Of a stretch of 64,000 bases of DNA, positions 1 through 10,562 are shown piece after piece. Made by a program: the position numbers and the translations under genes. The notes below the pieces were generated by a model. The model worked only from the letters and a program-made list of their open reading frames with translations, was not told the origin of the DNA and ran no database searches. How positions within the stretch are numbered: the first letter of the stretch is position 1; each line of letters opens with the position of its first letter. This stretch comes from Selaginella moellendorffii (taxonomy: Eukaryota > Streptophyta > Lycopodiopsida > Selaginellales > Selaginellaceae), in the NCBI RefSeq assembly GCF_000143415.4, contig NW_003314308.1:303794-367793 (forward strand). The letters run 5' to 3'.

Positions 1-370
1 TGGCGCCAGAGCTCCAACAAGAGGTTCGCTGGGAGGAGGCTGCTCGGCATTGTAAACCCCTGCTATCATCGATCAAAATAAAGCTCCAAGAGCCAATTCA
101 AAAAAATTTACCAGAGGAAGCGACTGGCTTGGAAAGCTTGAGCCTGAGCTTGCGCTCCTCGTCGCGCCGGCGCTTGTCGAAAAGCATCCGCTCAATCAGC
201 CTTCTCCTGCTCAGAGACTGATCGTCGCCAACGCTCTGATTGCATGCCGGGGAAAGAGAAATCTCCCTCGCGCCGGCGGGATTGCTGCTCCATCTAGCGA
301 AATGCGCGAGCTGATCGTCCGGAGCGCGCACTTGGATCCGCCGAGCCGCTCGTAAGAGGCGCCCAGCCAT
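1..370 (-). CDS. Partial gene at the left edge, probable first exon, product unknown
   Basis: A minus-strand reading frame starts at an ATG at 370 and stays open for 90 codons. It is GC-rich compared with the AT-rich DNA beside it. The first 30 residues are rich in Arg and Ala with almost no acidic residues (MAGRLLRAARRIQVR at the start), which looks like a mitochondrial transit peptide. The C-terminal part is highly charged (KRRRDEERKLRLK). A GT donor near 108 and an AG acceptor near 67 could splice it to a second exon that runs off the window, reading on through a Pro-rich stretch; otherwise it ends at 98. I do not recognise the family. Inferred: the 5' end of a small, probably organelle-targeted protein gene. 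Confidence 0.4.
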
Positions 371-443
371 TGCAAGGCCAGAACCCTAACTCTAAACCAT
401 TTTTGATGTGGTATAATGTCAAAATTAAAAATAAACTAATGAC

Positions 444-502
444 GCCGTTGCCGGGGATCGAACCCGGGTCGTCCGCGTGACAGGCGGAAATACTACAACG
501 AC
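444..502 (-). pseudogene. Truncated tRNA-Asp(GUC) copy lacking its D arm
   Basis: This is the same sequence as the full tRNA-Asp at 579-649 except for a 12-base gap in the D arm. The missing piece lies between two ATAC repeats present in the intact copy, so slippage or microhomology deletion is the simplest cause. Acceptor, anticodon (GTC) and T arms remain. Without the D loop it should not fold as a standard cytosolic tRNA and also loses the A box of the Pol III promoter. Confidence 0.8.
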
Positions 503-578
503 ATCACATTATCTTAACTTAAACAATGTAAATAGCTTTACCAAAAACTGAAAACTGATTATTTTTAATAAAACTAAC

Positions 579-649
579 GCCGTTGCCGGGGATCGAACCC
601 GGGTCGTCCGCGTGACAGGCGGAAATACTTACCAGTATACTACAACGAC
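579..649 (-). tRNA. trnD-GUC: tRNA-Asp (anticodon GTC)
   Basis: Read on the minus strand, the 71-base sequence has a 7-bp acceptor stem (GTCGTTG paired with CAACGGC, one G-U), a D arm, the anticodon loop CTGTCAC with anticodon GTC on a CCGC/GCGG stem, and the T arm with GGTTCGATCC. This is the standard eukaryotic tRNA-Asp. No CCA is encoded, as expected of a nuclear gene. A damaged copy lies 77 bp away at 444-502, pointing to a local duplication. Confidence 0.92.
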
Positions 650-726
650 ATCTCATTATCTTAGTATTAAACGAAAATTAAAATCTCATTTCACTATTTA
701 GAATGAAACATTAAAATGATAATAAT

Positions 727-2664
727 ATGGATCGGCAATCATGGATAAAAGCCATACAAAATTGCAAGACACTTCCAATAGCTTCCAAGATCGATGCAGA
801 GTTGAGACATAAGATTGCTTCTCATGACACTTTCCTCTTTAACAAGCTCATTGAAATGTATGGCAAATGCGGCAATCCAGGCCAAGCCAAGAACATCTTT
901 GACACAATGCCACAAAGGGATATATTTTCCTTCCACCTTATGATCTTAGCCTACTCCTACAATGGCCACCTTTGCGAAGCCAAGATCATCTTTGACAGTC
1001 TCATGCCAAGCCACACCACAGTCTCTTGGAACACAATGCTATCAGCACTTGCCCAAAACGGGCATCTTCACTCTGCCAGAGAGCTCTTTGATCAAATGCT
1101 CGAAAGAAACATGATCTCCTGGACCACAATGTTGGCTGCCTTCTCGCACAGCGATAACCTTCAAGAAGCCCTGAGTATATTCCATGAGATGCCACTGTGG
1201 GATCTGGTGGCATATACCACAATGCTGGGTGCTCTCTCCCGTGGTGGCGACGTTGACGCTGCGAAAAGGCTGTTTGACCAGTCCCCGCTGTGGGATCTTG
1301 TGTCCTGGACCGCGCTGCTAGCGGTATATGCCCAGAACGGGCATCTGGAAGATGCCAAGTTTGTGTTTGATGAGATGCCAGAGCACGATTTGGTATCTTG
1401 GACCTCGATGCTAACAGTATATTCTCGAACCGGACACGTACAAAAATCTCGGGAGACGTTTGATCGCATGCCGGAGAGGAATCTATTCTCGTGGGCTGCA
1501 ATGGTGGCGGTATATACGCGAGAGGGTGACATGGAATCCGCGGAGAAAACTTTTAGCGAGATGCCACAGTGGAATCTAGTCTGCATGAACGCTATGGTCT
1601 CGGGATATTCTCACACCGGGAATTTCTATGCCGCAAGGAGCCTGTTTGAACGTATGCCTCTTGGCAATGTAATTACGTGGAATATTATCCTGGCAGCGTA
1701 CGTAGCACGTGAAGACTACAACAAAACGTGTGTCATCTTTAGCCAAATGCCTCAATGTGATTTGTTCTCTTGGAATATGCTCTTGACAGCATATGCCCGA
1801 AAAGGGTATCTGGAGGAAGCAGGACATATTTACCACACAATGCCACAAAGGAATCTTGTTTCAATGACCGCAATGCTAACAGCATATTCCCAACATGGGT
1901 ATCATTTTGAAGCAAAGATGCTGTTTGATGCTGCCCCTCAACAAGATCAGGTCCTTTGGAACTCTATCCTTGCAGCATATACCCAAAACGGGTATATTCC
2001 CGATGCTGAGCTTCTATTCTACTCCATGCCACAAAGGGACAATGTGTCCTGGAACGCAATGCTGGCCGTTTATGCCCGACGCGGGCATATTATTCGAGCT
2101 ACACGGCTGTTTGAGACGATGCTCGAGCAACACATCACTTCCTGGAGCGCTTTGCAAGCGGCATACGCCCAAAACGGCCACTCTTTCCAAACTTTCGAGA
2201 CCTTCGACAAGATGGCGATGGTGGAGTCACCCGACGAGATCTGCTTCATCCTCTATCTCGTCGCTTGCAGCCAAGCCGGAGAAACTTTCAGAGGACGGTG
2301 TTGTTTCGTGTCGATGGCGATGGATTTCGGCCTCCAGCCCGGAAAGCAGCACTACAGCTGCGTGGTAGACTTGCTTAGCCGAGCAGGATACTTGTCCAGT
2401 GCCAAGGAACTCATCCAAACCATGCCTTACGTTCCGGGAGTGTGGGAGTGGACCTGCTTTCTAGGAGCTTGTCGGAGCTATAGCGATTCCTATCACGGTT
2501 CCCAAGCTGCGAGCGTTGTTCTCGAGTCGTATCAGCAGCTGGGATCCGGCTATGTGCTGCTTGCCAACACTTACTTCGGATTCCAACCTGAGAGTGCTGT
2601 ACAAACTCCGAAGCTCGAAAGCACAAAGCCTAGAGCATGGGTGGAGTGTAACCCAAACTGTTGA
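727..2664 (+). CDS. Pentatricopeptide repeat (PPR) protein, S-repeat rich, with an E-type C-terminus
   Basis: An intact intronless frame of 645 codons. From about residue 40 it consists of roughly 17 tandem repeats of 31 residues, each with the pattern W-N/T-x-M-L-x-A-Y-x-x-x-G followed by A-x-x-x-F-D-x-M-P. Thirty-one residues is the S-type length, so it belongs to the PLS/S side of the family. The C-terminus (about 560-620) resembles an E1 motif (GSGYVLLANTYF) and stops without E2 or DYW domains. Such proteins bind organellar RNA and usually act in RNA editing with a separate deaminase, or in RNA processing. No clear transit peptide is visible at the chosen start. There is an AT-rich leader with in-frame stops upstream, which supports ATG 727. 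Confidence 0.9.
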   Translation: MDRQSWIKAIQNCKTLPIASKIDAELRHKIASHDTFLFNKLIEMYGKCGNPGQAKNIFDTMPQRDIFSFHLMILAYSYNGHLCEAKIIFDSLMPSHTTVSWNTMLSALAQNGHLHSARELFDQMLERNMISWTTMLAAFSHSDNLQEALSIFHEMPLWDLVAYTTMLGALSRGGDVDAAKRLFDQSPLWDLVSWTALLAVYAQNGHLEDAKFVFDEMPEHDLVSWTSMLTVYSRTGHVQKSRETFDRMPERNLFSWAAMVAVYTREGDMESAEKTFSEMPQWNLVCMNAMVSGYSHTGNFYAARSLFERMPLGNVITWNIILAAYVAREDYNKTCVIFSQMPQCDLFSWNMLLTAYARKGYLEEAGHIYHTMPQRNLVSMTAMLTAYSQHGYHFEAKMLFDAAPQQDQVLWNSILAAYTQNGYIPDAELLFYSMPQRDNVSWNAMLAVYARRGHIIRATRLFETMLEQHITSWSALQAAYAQNGHSFQTFETFDKMAMVESPDEICFILYLVACSQAGETFRGRCCFVSMAMDFGLQPGKQHYSCVVDLLSRAGYLSSAKELIQTMPYVPGVWEWTCFLGACRSYSDSYHGSQAASVVLESYQQLGSGYVLLANTYFGFQPESAVQTPKLESTKPRAWVECNPNC

Positions 2665-3144
2665 GATCAATGTACTGCGTGGGTTCCTGTCTGTGCCTGT
2701 GAGCCTTGACGGCCGCCAGGAATGCTCCTACTGCTAAAACGAGGAGTAGAAACCAGACCTGCGTGACGAGCCTGGTTGGCTTTCGTATCGCCTCCGGACA
2801 AGCTCTGTGCCCCGGAAGAATTTTTGGGACCAGCAGCAACGTTGACTACAGGGTGGAGTCCGTTCTGTAAAACCACGAGTGTAAATCGAAAGAGAAATGT
2901 ATGTTTTGCATACCTCCATCATTCCGTGAGAGCTGAATGACAATTTGCTCGTAGAAAACCGAGGCAGGCTGTGATCTTCCCTTGCACAAATTGCATTTTG
3001 TGCTGTCCAACGGTCCATGGGAACCGGGAGGTGTCTGCTTCTGAGAAAAGGTGGCACACAGGCTTGTGCCATATTCCAAGAAAAATCTCCTTGGCACTAA
3101 AGCCAGAGGTGGTCATGTTGAAGAGATTCTTCCCCAGAAAAAAA
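2665..3144. other. Intergenic stretch with an unresolved possible minus-strand spliced frame
   Basis: No gene is certain here. On the minus strand there is a canonical 49-bp GT-AG intron candidate around 2868-2916 with open frames on both sides. A separate frame ending near 2630 encodes a hydrophobic stretch (VWFLLLVLAVGAFLAAV) that could be one membrane helix. The frames do not join into a product that I recognise, and one of them overlaps the 3' end of the PPR gene. Confidence 0.25.
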
Positions 3145-3560
3145 ATGCGCTTGGAGTGCGGCTAGAGCGGACGACTCTTTGGTTACGACAGAAGCTAGTG
3201 AACAAATTAAAACGTGTAAGAACTTACAAGAAGTTCGTCCACAGCGTGATCGAACATTCCCGCACACCGAAATTCCTGTTGCTGCTGTATGTTACGACCA
3301 GAAGACAACTCTAGACTCAGAAAATAATTCTATCGTCACCAAATGGTGTTGTAGTTATTTGTCTGAACAAGTCCACCTAAAGCAGTGTTGGATATCTACC
3401 AATCTTACTCACATCTGCTTCCTCAACCGCAGCAGTAACCATTTCGCACTTTGCCACCTCTCGAGAGAAGAATCTAGCTCTCAAATTCTCTCTGGCAATC
3501 GACCACGGGGCTTTGAGATGGCCTACCGTATGTCCCAAAAATATCAAAAAATCTTATTAA

Positions 3561-3632
3561 CATCTTGCAAAGATCTGCTTTCTATTTTCCAGATTCGGAT
3601 CTGGAAAATGGGAAGCAGATTTTTGCAAGATG
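3561..3632. repeat. Near-perfect 34-bp inverted repeat with a 4-base loop
   Basis: Arms 3561-3594 and 3599-3632 are complementary at 31 of 34 positions. The three mismatches are transitions, which would pair as G-U in RNA transcribed from one strand. The loop is TCGG. The equivalent places in BBI units 2 and 3 (about 28569-28640 and 41746-41816) keep the outer arms but have shortened, less perfect centres. Such a hairpin could be cut into small RNA if transcribed. Confidence 0.8.
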
Positions 3633-3640
3633 CTTCAATA

Positions 3641-3869
3641 TAGTTTGCATATTGAACAGGTGCTACCTTCCATTCAGCTTTTGGTTTGACATGATTTATG
3701 TGGGATGGGATGTGAAATGAAGGTGATTTTCTTCTAAGTAAAAAGATCACTCTAGCTTACAACTCCTTCAGGAAAATCACCGTCATTCAAGATCCCATCC
3801 CAGATCGCAAGGACAAATCCTGGCATCACGTCAGACCAAAGCTAGATGCACCTGTTCAATATACAAACT
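3641..3869. repeat. Foldback repeat upstream of BBI-1
   Basis: The left arm (about 3641-3744) and right arm (about 3745-3869) are inverted copies of each other with scattered differences. Both contain the block AGGTGATTTTC or its complement and a TTGAACAGGTG block. It follows directly after the small hairpin at 3561-3632. Long arms with almost no spacer and no coding content fit a MITE-like or foldback element, or the remnant of an inverted duplication. Confidence 0.6.
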
Positions 3870-4130
3870 CCGTGCTGTCGTGTTTAGATGAGATTGGACG
3901 TGGTTTGTAGCCGATAAAGACTGCTGCGTCGCTGGCTGATCTACTATTTATCTACAAGGAATATAATGTCCCCTTAGGATGCTGATATTGTCTTCGTTTG
4001 TACTGTAAATTCTGGCCAGCTGGGTTTTTTCTTGCTATTTGGTACTTGTTTCGCTTTCGTTAGAGCAGTCTGGAAATCAGCAAGAGAAACGTGGGATCTG
4101 GCATATCTGAATTGTTCGAATCTTTGCGAG

Positions 4131-4137
4131 TATATTA
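4131..4137 (+). promoter_or_regulatory. Degenerate TATA box of BBI-1
   Basis: TATATTA lies 48 bp before the ATG at 4179, at the same place as TATATAA in the other two BBI copies. Its position between the longer in-frame upstream ATG and ATG 4179 argues that translation starts at 4179. One base change from the TATATAA of the sister genes may weaken it. Confidence 0.55.
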
Positions 4138-4178
4138 CCAAGTGCGCCAGCCTCTCCAAAACCATTCTCTATTTCGCT

Positions 4179-4553
4179 ATGGCTCAGTCTATCAAGTTTG
4201 CTCCTCTCATTGCGCTGCTCCTTTGCATTGCTGCCACTGCTGAAGTGCTTGACGTTCCAGGCGAGTTTTTCTTTGTCGATGGAGCAGCCCGCCTACCGTC
4301 TGAATGCAGGCCCGAGTCGCTGTGCTGCCCAAACAGCAAATTCTGTCCCAAGGGCAAATACTGCACCATTTGCATGCCCAGCAATCCGCCTTTGTGCGTT
4401 TGCACAGAGGCTCCTCCGAACTGCGGAGTAGGCAGTAGCTGCTGCAGTGACGGGGACTGCCCAAAGGGAAAAGCTTGCAGCGTATGCACTAAATCGATCC
4501 CACCTATTTGTCGCTGTGGCCCTGAGCCTAAGATCGTTCTTGTTTCCGAGTGA
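4179..4553 (+). CDS. Bowman-Birk-type serine protease inhibitor, copy 1 (first reactive loop altered)
   Basis: A single-exon gene for 124 residues. Residues 1-21 form a signal peptide (MAQSIKFAPLIALLLCIAAT), so the product should be secreted. The mature part has 16 cysteines in two homologous halves, each with the spacing C-x5-CC-x4/5-C-x5-C-x2-C-x7-C-x-C. The C-x-C-bounded nine-residue loops match Bowman-Birk reactive sites (C-T-P1-S-x-P-P-x-C). The second loop is CTKSIPPIC, P1 lysine, expected to fit trypsin. The first is CMPSNPPLC, with Pro at P1 and Met at P2, which should not work as a canonical trypsin or chymotrypsin loop. The in-frame upstream extension of 49 codons is left out because the TATA region lies inside it. 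Confidence 0.88.
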   Translation: MAQSIKFAPLIALLLCIAATAEVLDVPGEFFFVDGAARLPSECRPESLCCPNSKFCPKGKYCTICMPSNPPLCVCTEAPPNCGVGSSCCSDGDCPKGKACSVCTKSIPPICRCGPEPKIVLVSE

Positions 4554-5857
4554 AACCGGCTACAGCCCAAATATAGATCATGTGGCGGTCAACCCTGTTG
4601 ACTGTGTAATAAGAGATCTTTCATAATGATAATGTGGCTATTTTTAACGTTCTTATGGATTAATTTCAATTTGGACCATGGAGTTGGAAAACCTTCTAAA
4701 TTTAGTTTGGAAAGGATAGTTTAAAATTTGAATGCAACCATGAAAGTTGATATAGTCAATGACAGTAAATAAATGTCTTCAATCTCAAAATGCTTCTAAG
4801 ACTTCTCCAGGCTCTAACAATAGTTTCAGTGTTAAAAGATATCAAAGCTTATAAGCAATTAGAAGAGACACCAATGGATTAAGAGAGTGATGTGGTCTAC
4901 TACCAATGAAGTGGCGTACGACCTTATGTTGTGATTTGTTTGTGATCATATCTTACTTGAATTTGCTCTGGACAAACAATCTCAATGGTTTAGACTCAGT
5001 TCTTATTTTTGTACATTTGAGGTCAGTTACCAACATCTTGTTGAATATTCAAGTATTTACACATTTTACAAAATTTGCTATGTGTTTTGCTTAATAGTAG
5101 TGTTATTCTTATTTATTAATGAAAATTTAAATTATAAACATGTTTATAAATTATAAATATAAGATTAATCTAATTGTTAGATAATAAACCATTCTAGAAT
5201 ATCCAAGTACATTCTAGATATATCCACTATAGGTTTGATTAAGCAAACCAAAACCTCATAAACATCCATTACATTATTAAAAAGCTTGCATAAACATCCA
5301 AGATGCATCCAAGAATGCATTTTGGATATTCAATAGAGTAAGATAAACACAAAGAATAAATACATATGCTCTTACATTAAAACTTTGGAAGTTTAGTTTC
5401 AATTAAATTTCCTTTTTTAAAAGTGAAAGTAATTGTATACATCAAGCAATTCACGGTTGCTCATGTAACAAACTAAAAATCTCTTTTAGCCAAAAATCAT
5501 ATAAAAATTAAACTTATACATTATTTGAAAAAGTTGGTATTGAGAATGAAGATGGTCCTTTAACACTTGAGTGTAATACAATTGTTATATAGCTTGAGTA
5601 AAAAAGATTACAAAAGGTATATTATATGTGCCAACATATGGCAAATGGTGGAATCTCATTTGTGAATAAAATTACTCTCATTAAGACTTATATTCTAAAT
5701 ATACACTAATATTCTATTGAATAAAAGCATAAAAAAGACACACATATTTACATTATAGTGCTCAATAATGGAATGCCACTATTAGTTAATGATTTTTTCC
5801 ATTTAATACACTAATAACACATGTAAATAATATAAATATTAAATAATAAATTATGTA
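4554..5857. other. AT-rich intergenic DNA
   Basis: The first 450 bases are the 3' flank shared with the other BBI units, including a degenerate polyadenylation signal (AATAAG near 4608). From about 5000 to 5857 the DNA is very AT-rich with only short chance frames. I see no gene or clear repeat. Confidence 0.6.
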
Positions 5858-6023
5858 TGTGAGGTCGCCAAGTGTATGGTTACGATGCCGTATACTATGG
5901 GATTTTGGTAACTGTTGGATTGGTTTTAATCTGGACCACTTGCTTTTGTATATAAACTAGGGTATTTGGGCTAATTAAGAGGCATGTTTTCTGTATTCCC
6001 TTTCCATATTCCAAGCACTCACA
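5858..6023 (+). repeat. 5' LTR of the Ty3/gypsy element
   Basis: 166 bp, starting TGTGAGGTCGCC and ending CACTCACA. It contains a TATA-like segment (TATATAAAC near 5947) for transcription. It aligns along its whole length with 24647-24822, apart from about 10 bp extra in the 3' copy. Confidence 0.85.
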
Positions 6024-6256
6024 TTAGTGGAGGTGAAGGGCATCTTTTATTGTCCCTAAGGAGTGTTTAAATTTGGGATTTTGATTTAGATATAGATTTT
6101 GCATTGTCTAGATTTAGTTTTTTCCATTTCCTTTCTTTTGTTCTTTCCTTTTAGGATTTTGGTTTAGATTTAGCTTTTTGCATTGTCTAGATCTACCATT
6201 TCCTTCTAGCTTTTTGTCATTTCTTTTCTTTTGCTCTTTCTTTTTTGTTCATCTTC

Positions 6257-7077
6257 ATGGCAAATTAGCAATCTCCTCCTTTGACTTTGGAGCAACAGTT
6301 GGTACAATTGCTTGATGCTATGCGCTTGCAATTGAACAACCAAACTCAGTTGATGGCGGCGTTCACAACATGTGGTACAACTCCTCTTGCTCTTGGTGCC
6401 AATCCTTGCATTTGGCCAGAGTTCTTTCGTGGGAATCCTGAGGATGATGTGTACCATTGGTTCAATCACTTCACAGTGATTGCCATATATCATTCTTGGC
6501 ATGATGCTCGATGTTTGCATGACTTTCCCACATGTCTCCAAGGGATGGTGTTGCAGTGGTACAATGGTTTGAGCGTAGCCACTTATGGGGATTGGAGTGT
6601 TCTCCCATACATCTTCAAACGTGTCTTCGGACATGCTGATGACTGTGATGATGCCTTCCAACAATTACATTGTCTTCGCCAAGGGCTATCTGAGTCAGTG
6701 ATGCAATTTGGCGTTTGTTTTCGAAGTCTTTTGCTTCGTGCAGAGCTAAATATGTCAGAGCGGATCAAGCTAGGAATGTTGAGGCTAGCACTTCATCAAG
6801 ATCTTGTTGGACTTGTGTGCATGCACTTGCTCCCACCACCCTTGATGATGCTCTTCGCTTGGCACAACGTTATGAGATGTCACCTCTTCCACTTTTCACT
6901 GCAAGTCCTTCAGCTCTACTTCCTATGGGTGATGGTTCTGTTCTAATGGAGGTTGATGCTGCTGCTGTTCGAGTCCAAGGACAAGGGCGAGGAAGTGGTC
7001 ATGGCTGTGATGTTCACTGCTGGGTGTGTGATGAAGTTGGTCATACTTATCAATGTTGTTGGTGTTTTCCAAATTGA
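6257..7077 (+). pseudogene. gag of the Ty3/gypsy element, inactivated
   Basis: The natural ATG at 6257 is followed by an in-frame TAG at codon 4. The frame then runs through a capsid-like retrotransposon gag region (FRGNPEDDVYHWFNHF near 6427-6475, WYNGL near 6560). A frameshift near 6825 moves the reading to another frame, which continues through LDDALRLAQRYEM and ends in a zinc knuckle of the form C-x2-C-x4-H-x4-C (CWVCDEVGH, near 7018-7060). At least one stop and one frameshift mean that no full Gag can be made. Confidence 0.8.
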
Positions 7078-7149
7078 CGACCTCCATTTCCTAGGTGGAG
7101 ACCTTGGCATCAGCAACGTCCCATTGGTGCTATTGCAGTGGAAGGTCTG

Positions 7150-8260
7150 TGTAAGTGACTAAATTTTCCATTCTACTTTAGTCACTTAACCACACCTCTG
7201 ACCATTTGGAGGAGTCTCACTCACAACCTTTGTAAGTCCTATTTTGGACTTAGGGACTTACTAGCCCCAAGAATGGCATCCATGCCACTCAACCATTGCA
7301 CTTGGTCTAAGTGCTTCACATGTCCGATCCCATGACCAACACCCCAAGGTACCACCGACATATTAGCTCGTTATGTTAAGGCCATGCCCATTTGCTTTGG
7401 TCATACCGGTGGTCTAACACCACCTACATCACAGTCTCGTCTCTTAAAGACTGGGCCATCCGTCCATGAGTGATCATCCCAGATCCACTCCTTAGCATCC
7501 TTAAAATGCCTGCAAATCTGGGGAATAGCCTTCCCCAATATCCCTTTTCCGGTCCTTACCAAGTCCCTTTCTGCCCATGGCCGTGTTCGCCAACATTGCC
7601 ATTGGATCGAGGCTCACAGGCCCGACCACTAAGTCTCACGGTCCTTTGGGACTTCTTCACCACACGACTGTATCCTTGGTCACTACACTAGAGGACTACT
7701 CTTCTTCCTTTCCATAGTCTGGGCCTTTGGGACAACATTTCGGAACACCGTGGCCCTACGCGGGCCTCATGGGTACTCTCCCTGCCTTCCGCCTTTGGGT
7801 GCTCTAGCCACAGGCTTAAAGCGAGGTTTTGTGAGCCACGCCAGGTATCCAAGTAGGTAATGCCACCCACATTTGGACTGGGAGCATCGACCATTCGATC
7901 TCCTGAGGGAACTAGAGCCGGCTCTTGAACACATCACTAAGCTACCCCGTTTGTCGATCCATATTCACTTTAGTCTTGGACTTCCCAGTGGTCAGCTCAT
8001 CACCCAACACTGGGTATGGCCTTCCTGGGCCAAATTGGCCTTTCTTGGCCAAATTGGCTCCACTAGGCTCCAACCCCCACACTCTCCCTACTATACTTTT
8101 GGAACCCCCCGTAGCGCCCCCCCCCCCCCTTGGGGGACGATTGCTTTGGGCTTTCACCCAACAACCTATATTAGTATTCAGACTTGGACTTGGACTCGGT
8201 CCCAGTTTCGGACTCGGACTTCCAGCTTCACTTTGGGGCTTAGGGATTTTGTGTCTCACA
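7150..8260 (-). repeat. LTR of LARD-like copy 1 (3' LTR, minisatellite contracted)
   Basis: 1111 bp, ending in CTCACA on the plus strand. It matches the other five LTRs of the family at both ends but has only about 45 bp of the GACTC-rich tract (8178-8222), which runs to 350-550 bp elsewhere. A poly-C run at 8109-8129 lies just before it. Confidence 0.85.
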
Positions 8261-10439
8261 ACTCCACCACCCATAGACGAAGTTCAATGTCCTCATCAAA
8301 CAATAAACTATTTTATAAAGTAATACCAACATGTATTACCCTTTCCATTCTTGGCACCTTACCAATATTCGTCAATGGTTTAATACCGAAGGCTCACCAT
8401 GCCTTGCCCATCCTCTAAGGAGTATAGTCTCTCCAACTTAGAGATTGATTGGACCACTTGTGGTGGTTTACCGTGCCTTGCCCTCCACTCCTGAGCTCTA
8501 TTACCACTCGATAGAGCTTCTTCAGTGCCGGCAGCTCCACAACTTTGCCCATATTTTAAACCATCACCGCACTCTAGTGAGTTGGGACTCAAACCCAAGC
8601 ACTAAAGGGTTGGGACTTGAACCTAAGCTTTGTATATGCATCTACAGAAGGCATCATCCAAAATGCCTGGTGTGACTCCCCACGCCGGTGCACCAACTTA
8701 TAGTTAAAGCGCATTACAAATCACAACTTAGGAATCTAGTTCTTTTGCACTGCCAAGTCCTCTCACTTGACAAGCTGTGATCATGCATGGACTCCTTCAT
8801 GCTTAGCCCCACGGGCCACCCCTTTGAAGTTGGCTCCTTCAACTAGGGTATTTGTTCCCCCGACTTGCCAATCTCACTTAACAAGTCATTCGACCACCGT
8901 AACATGGTTCATGCATAAGCATGAAAGTCCTTAACTATCGACTTTCGTTCAAAGCCCTCTCTTTGAACACTCGGGAACTACTTCCCTAACCTTGATAGCC
9001 TCGCCTCTTGGCAAGCTTCAAGACCACGCTTTTGCTGTGCCACTCTGATTTCGCACGCTCTATGAACCATTTGCACTTAGTTTTCTAGGTACTAAGTTAC
9101 CTAGAATTGTATTTGGGAACCTTTGAAGGAACTATATCCCTTAACTTGCTAAGGCCTTTCCTTTCGCAAGCTTTTAAATTGCTATATGGTCTAATATGGA
9201 CAATTCCATACTTTAGACTCTCCATGGCATCACGGTTGCTAGTAACAACATGCTTGAGCACCCACTTGATTCTCCATTCCTAACTGGTATAACCACCCTT
9301 GGTTATGCAATTCAATGCTTATGGTTTGATTCTATCCCTTTACTACTTGCCTTTGGCCTCACACCTTTCCTTCAATTATTCTCCTCCAGATTTAGGAGGA
9401 TAGCTTTGCACTTTCTACTATGCTGTAGCAAGTATTTTTAGGGATGAACCTACCCGATAGCCTAGGGAGTGGTTCCTTAATCCGAGTATGCTCAACTTAT
9501 AATCCCACATATCTTATGGGCTTTTATATGCCTATCACTAGCCTTGCTAAAATTCCATTTTGGCTTTGTCCAATTCGGGTAGATAGTTTTCTTTTGTCTC
9601 CACAACCTTGGATGTCTGGATAACACCTTCTATCCATCATTCGCTAAGGACTTAATTCCTTGGGCCTTATCTATTGCCTTCGCGACCCTAAACACCACCT
9701 CCTGGTGTCCTAGAGTGTTTAGGTGTCCTAATGATGGCCTCCTTGACAATGAGCATTTTCTTTTATGACATTGACTCATTATATTGCAACATAAGCAATT
9801 TTTCCCTTGTAAGGGTATATTTAACTTCTTTATGCCATTAAGAAATCTTGGGTAACTACCTTCTACCCATTTAATCAATTATCTTGCACTTTTTGTTTAG
9901 TTGCCTCATAGTTGTCAAATCTTACAACTCATTGTTTGGTGCTTCCACACCTCCATCATTATCTGGGTCACCACACTCCAACCACATGCCTTCTAACTTA
10001 AGCCATGCCATTCCCATTTCCATTAGGACTCCTTTAGGAAGGGGTTCTCATGAACCTACTAACTTGACCTCAAGGCATCGTGCTTTGGTACATTCGGTGT
10101 CTCCACACCATTGGCTTTACAAGCCTACCCTTATGACACTACCCACTCATGTCCGGGTCTTTGCCAAAACCAAAATAGTTGTTTCTCATGCCAACTATCA
10201 GTTAGCATGGCACCATCATATTCACACACAACTCTATGCCAAAGTTGTTTTCTTCTAGGAACACCTTTTCCATAACTTTAGTATGGCACATTTTGCCATC
10301 GATGAGATACCTACTGTTCTCATACTTGGATCTTATAATCCTCCCCATCCTTAACAGGTTGTGGCTTGCCCGTTAACTTGATCCAGCCGTTGGCAACCAT
10401 CGGATCGAGTCATGTTCTCTGCGAGAATTTTACTATTGT

Positions 10440-10562
10440 CAACCACATTCTCCAGAATGTGGCTGACAGCTACCAGGTTCTGGAGATTGTGGCTGACAGC
10501 TACTAGGTTCTGGAGAATGTGGCTGCTGTCATCCAGGTTCTAGAGAACTTGGCTGCCAATAA
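10440..10562. repeat. Short minisatellite, about 4 units
   Basis: Roughly 30-bp units built on GAATGTGGCTGACAGCTACC and AGGTTCTGGA, repeated three to four times with substitutions. It lies near the left end of the 3.26 kb insertion and has no coding content. Confidence 0.7.

Larger units (their letters stand above)
3145..5000 (+). repeat. Duplicated BBI unit, copy 1 (diverged)
   Basis: From a point reading GGAGTGCGGCTAGAGCGG near 3147 to about 5000, this region can be followed in parallel with 28.33-29.97 kb and 41.5-43.15 kb. It contains the same upstream hairpins, the same TATA region, the BBI gene and the same 3' flank (ending in CAAACAATCTCAATGG). Similarity is patchy and clearly lower than between copies 2 and 3, so this duplication is the older one. 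Confidence 0.75.

Noticed and set aside
1001-1848. Minus-strand frames of 90-166 codons opposite the PPR gene
   Set aside because: They are shadows of a highly repetitive coding strand and match no family.
4032-4178. 49-codon in-frame N-terminal extension of the BBI gene, present in all three copies
   Set aside because: A TATA box lies inside it 48 bp before the inner ATG, and the inner ATG begins a textbook signal peptide. Conservation is explained by recent duplication.
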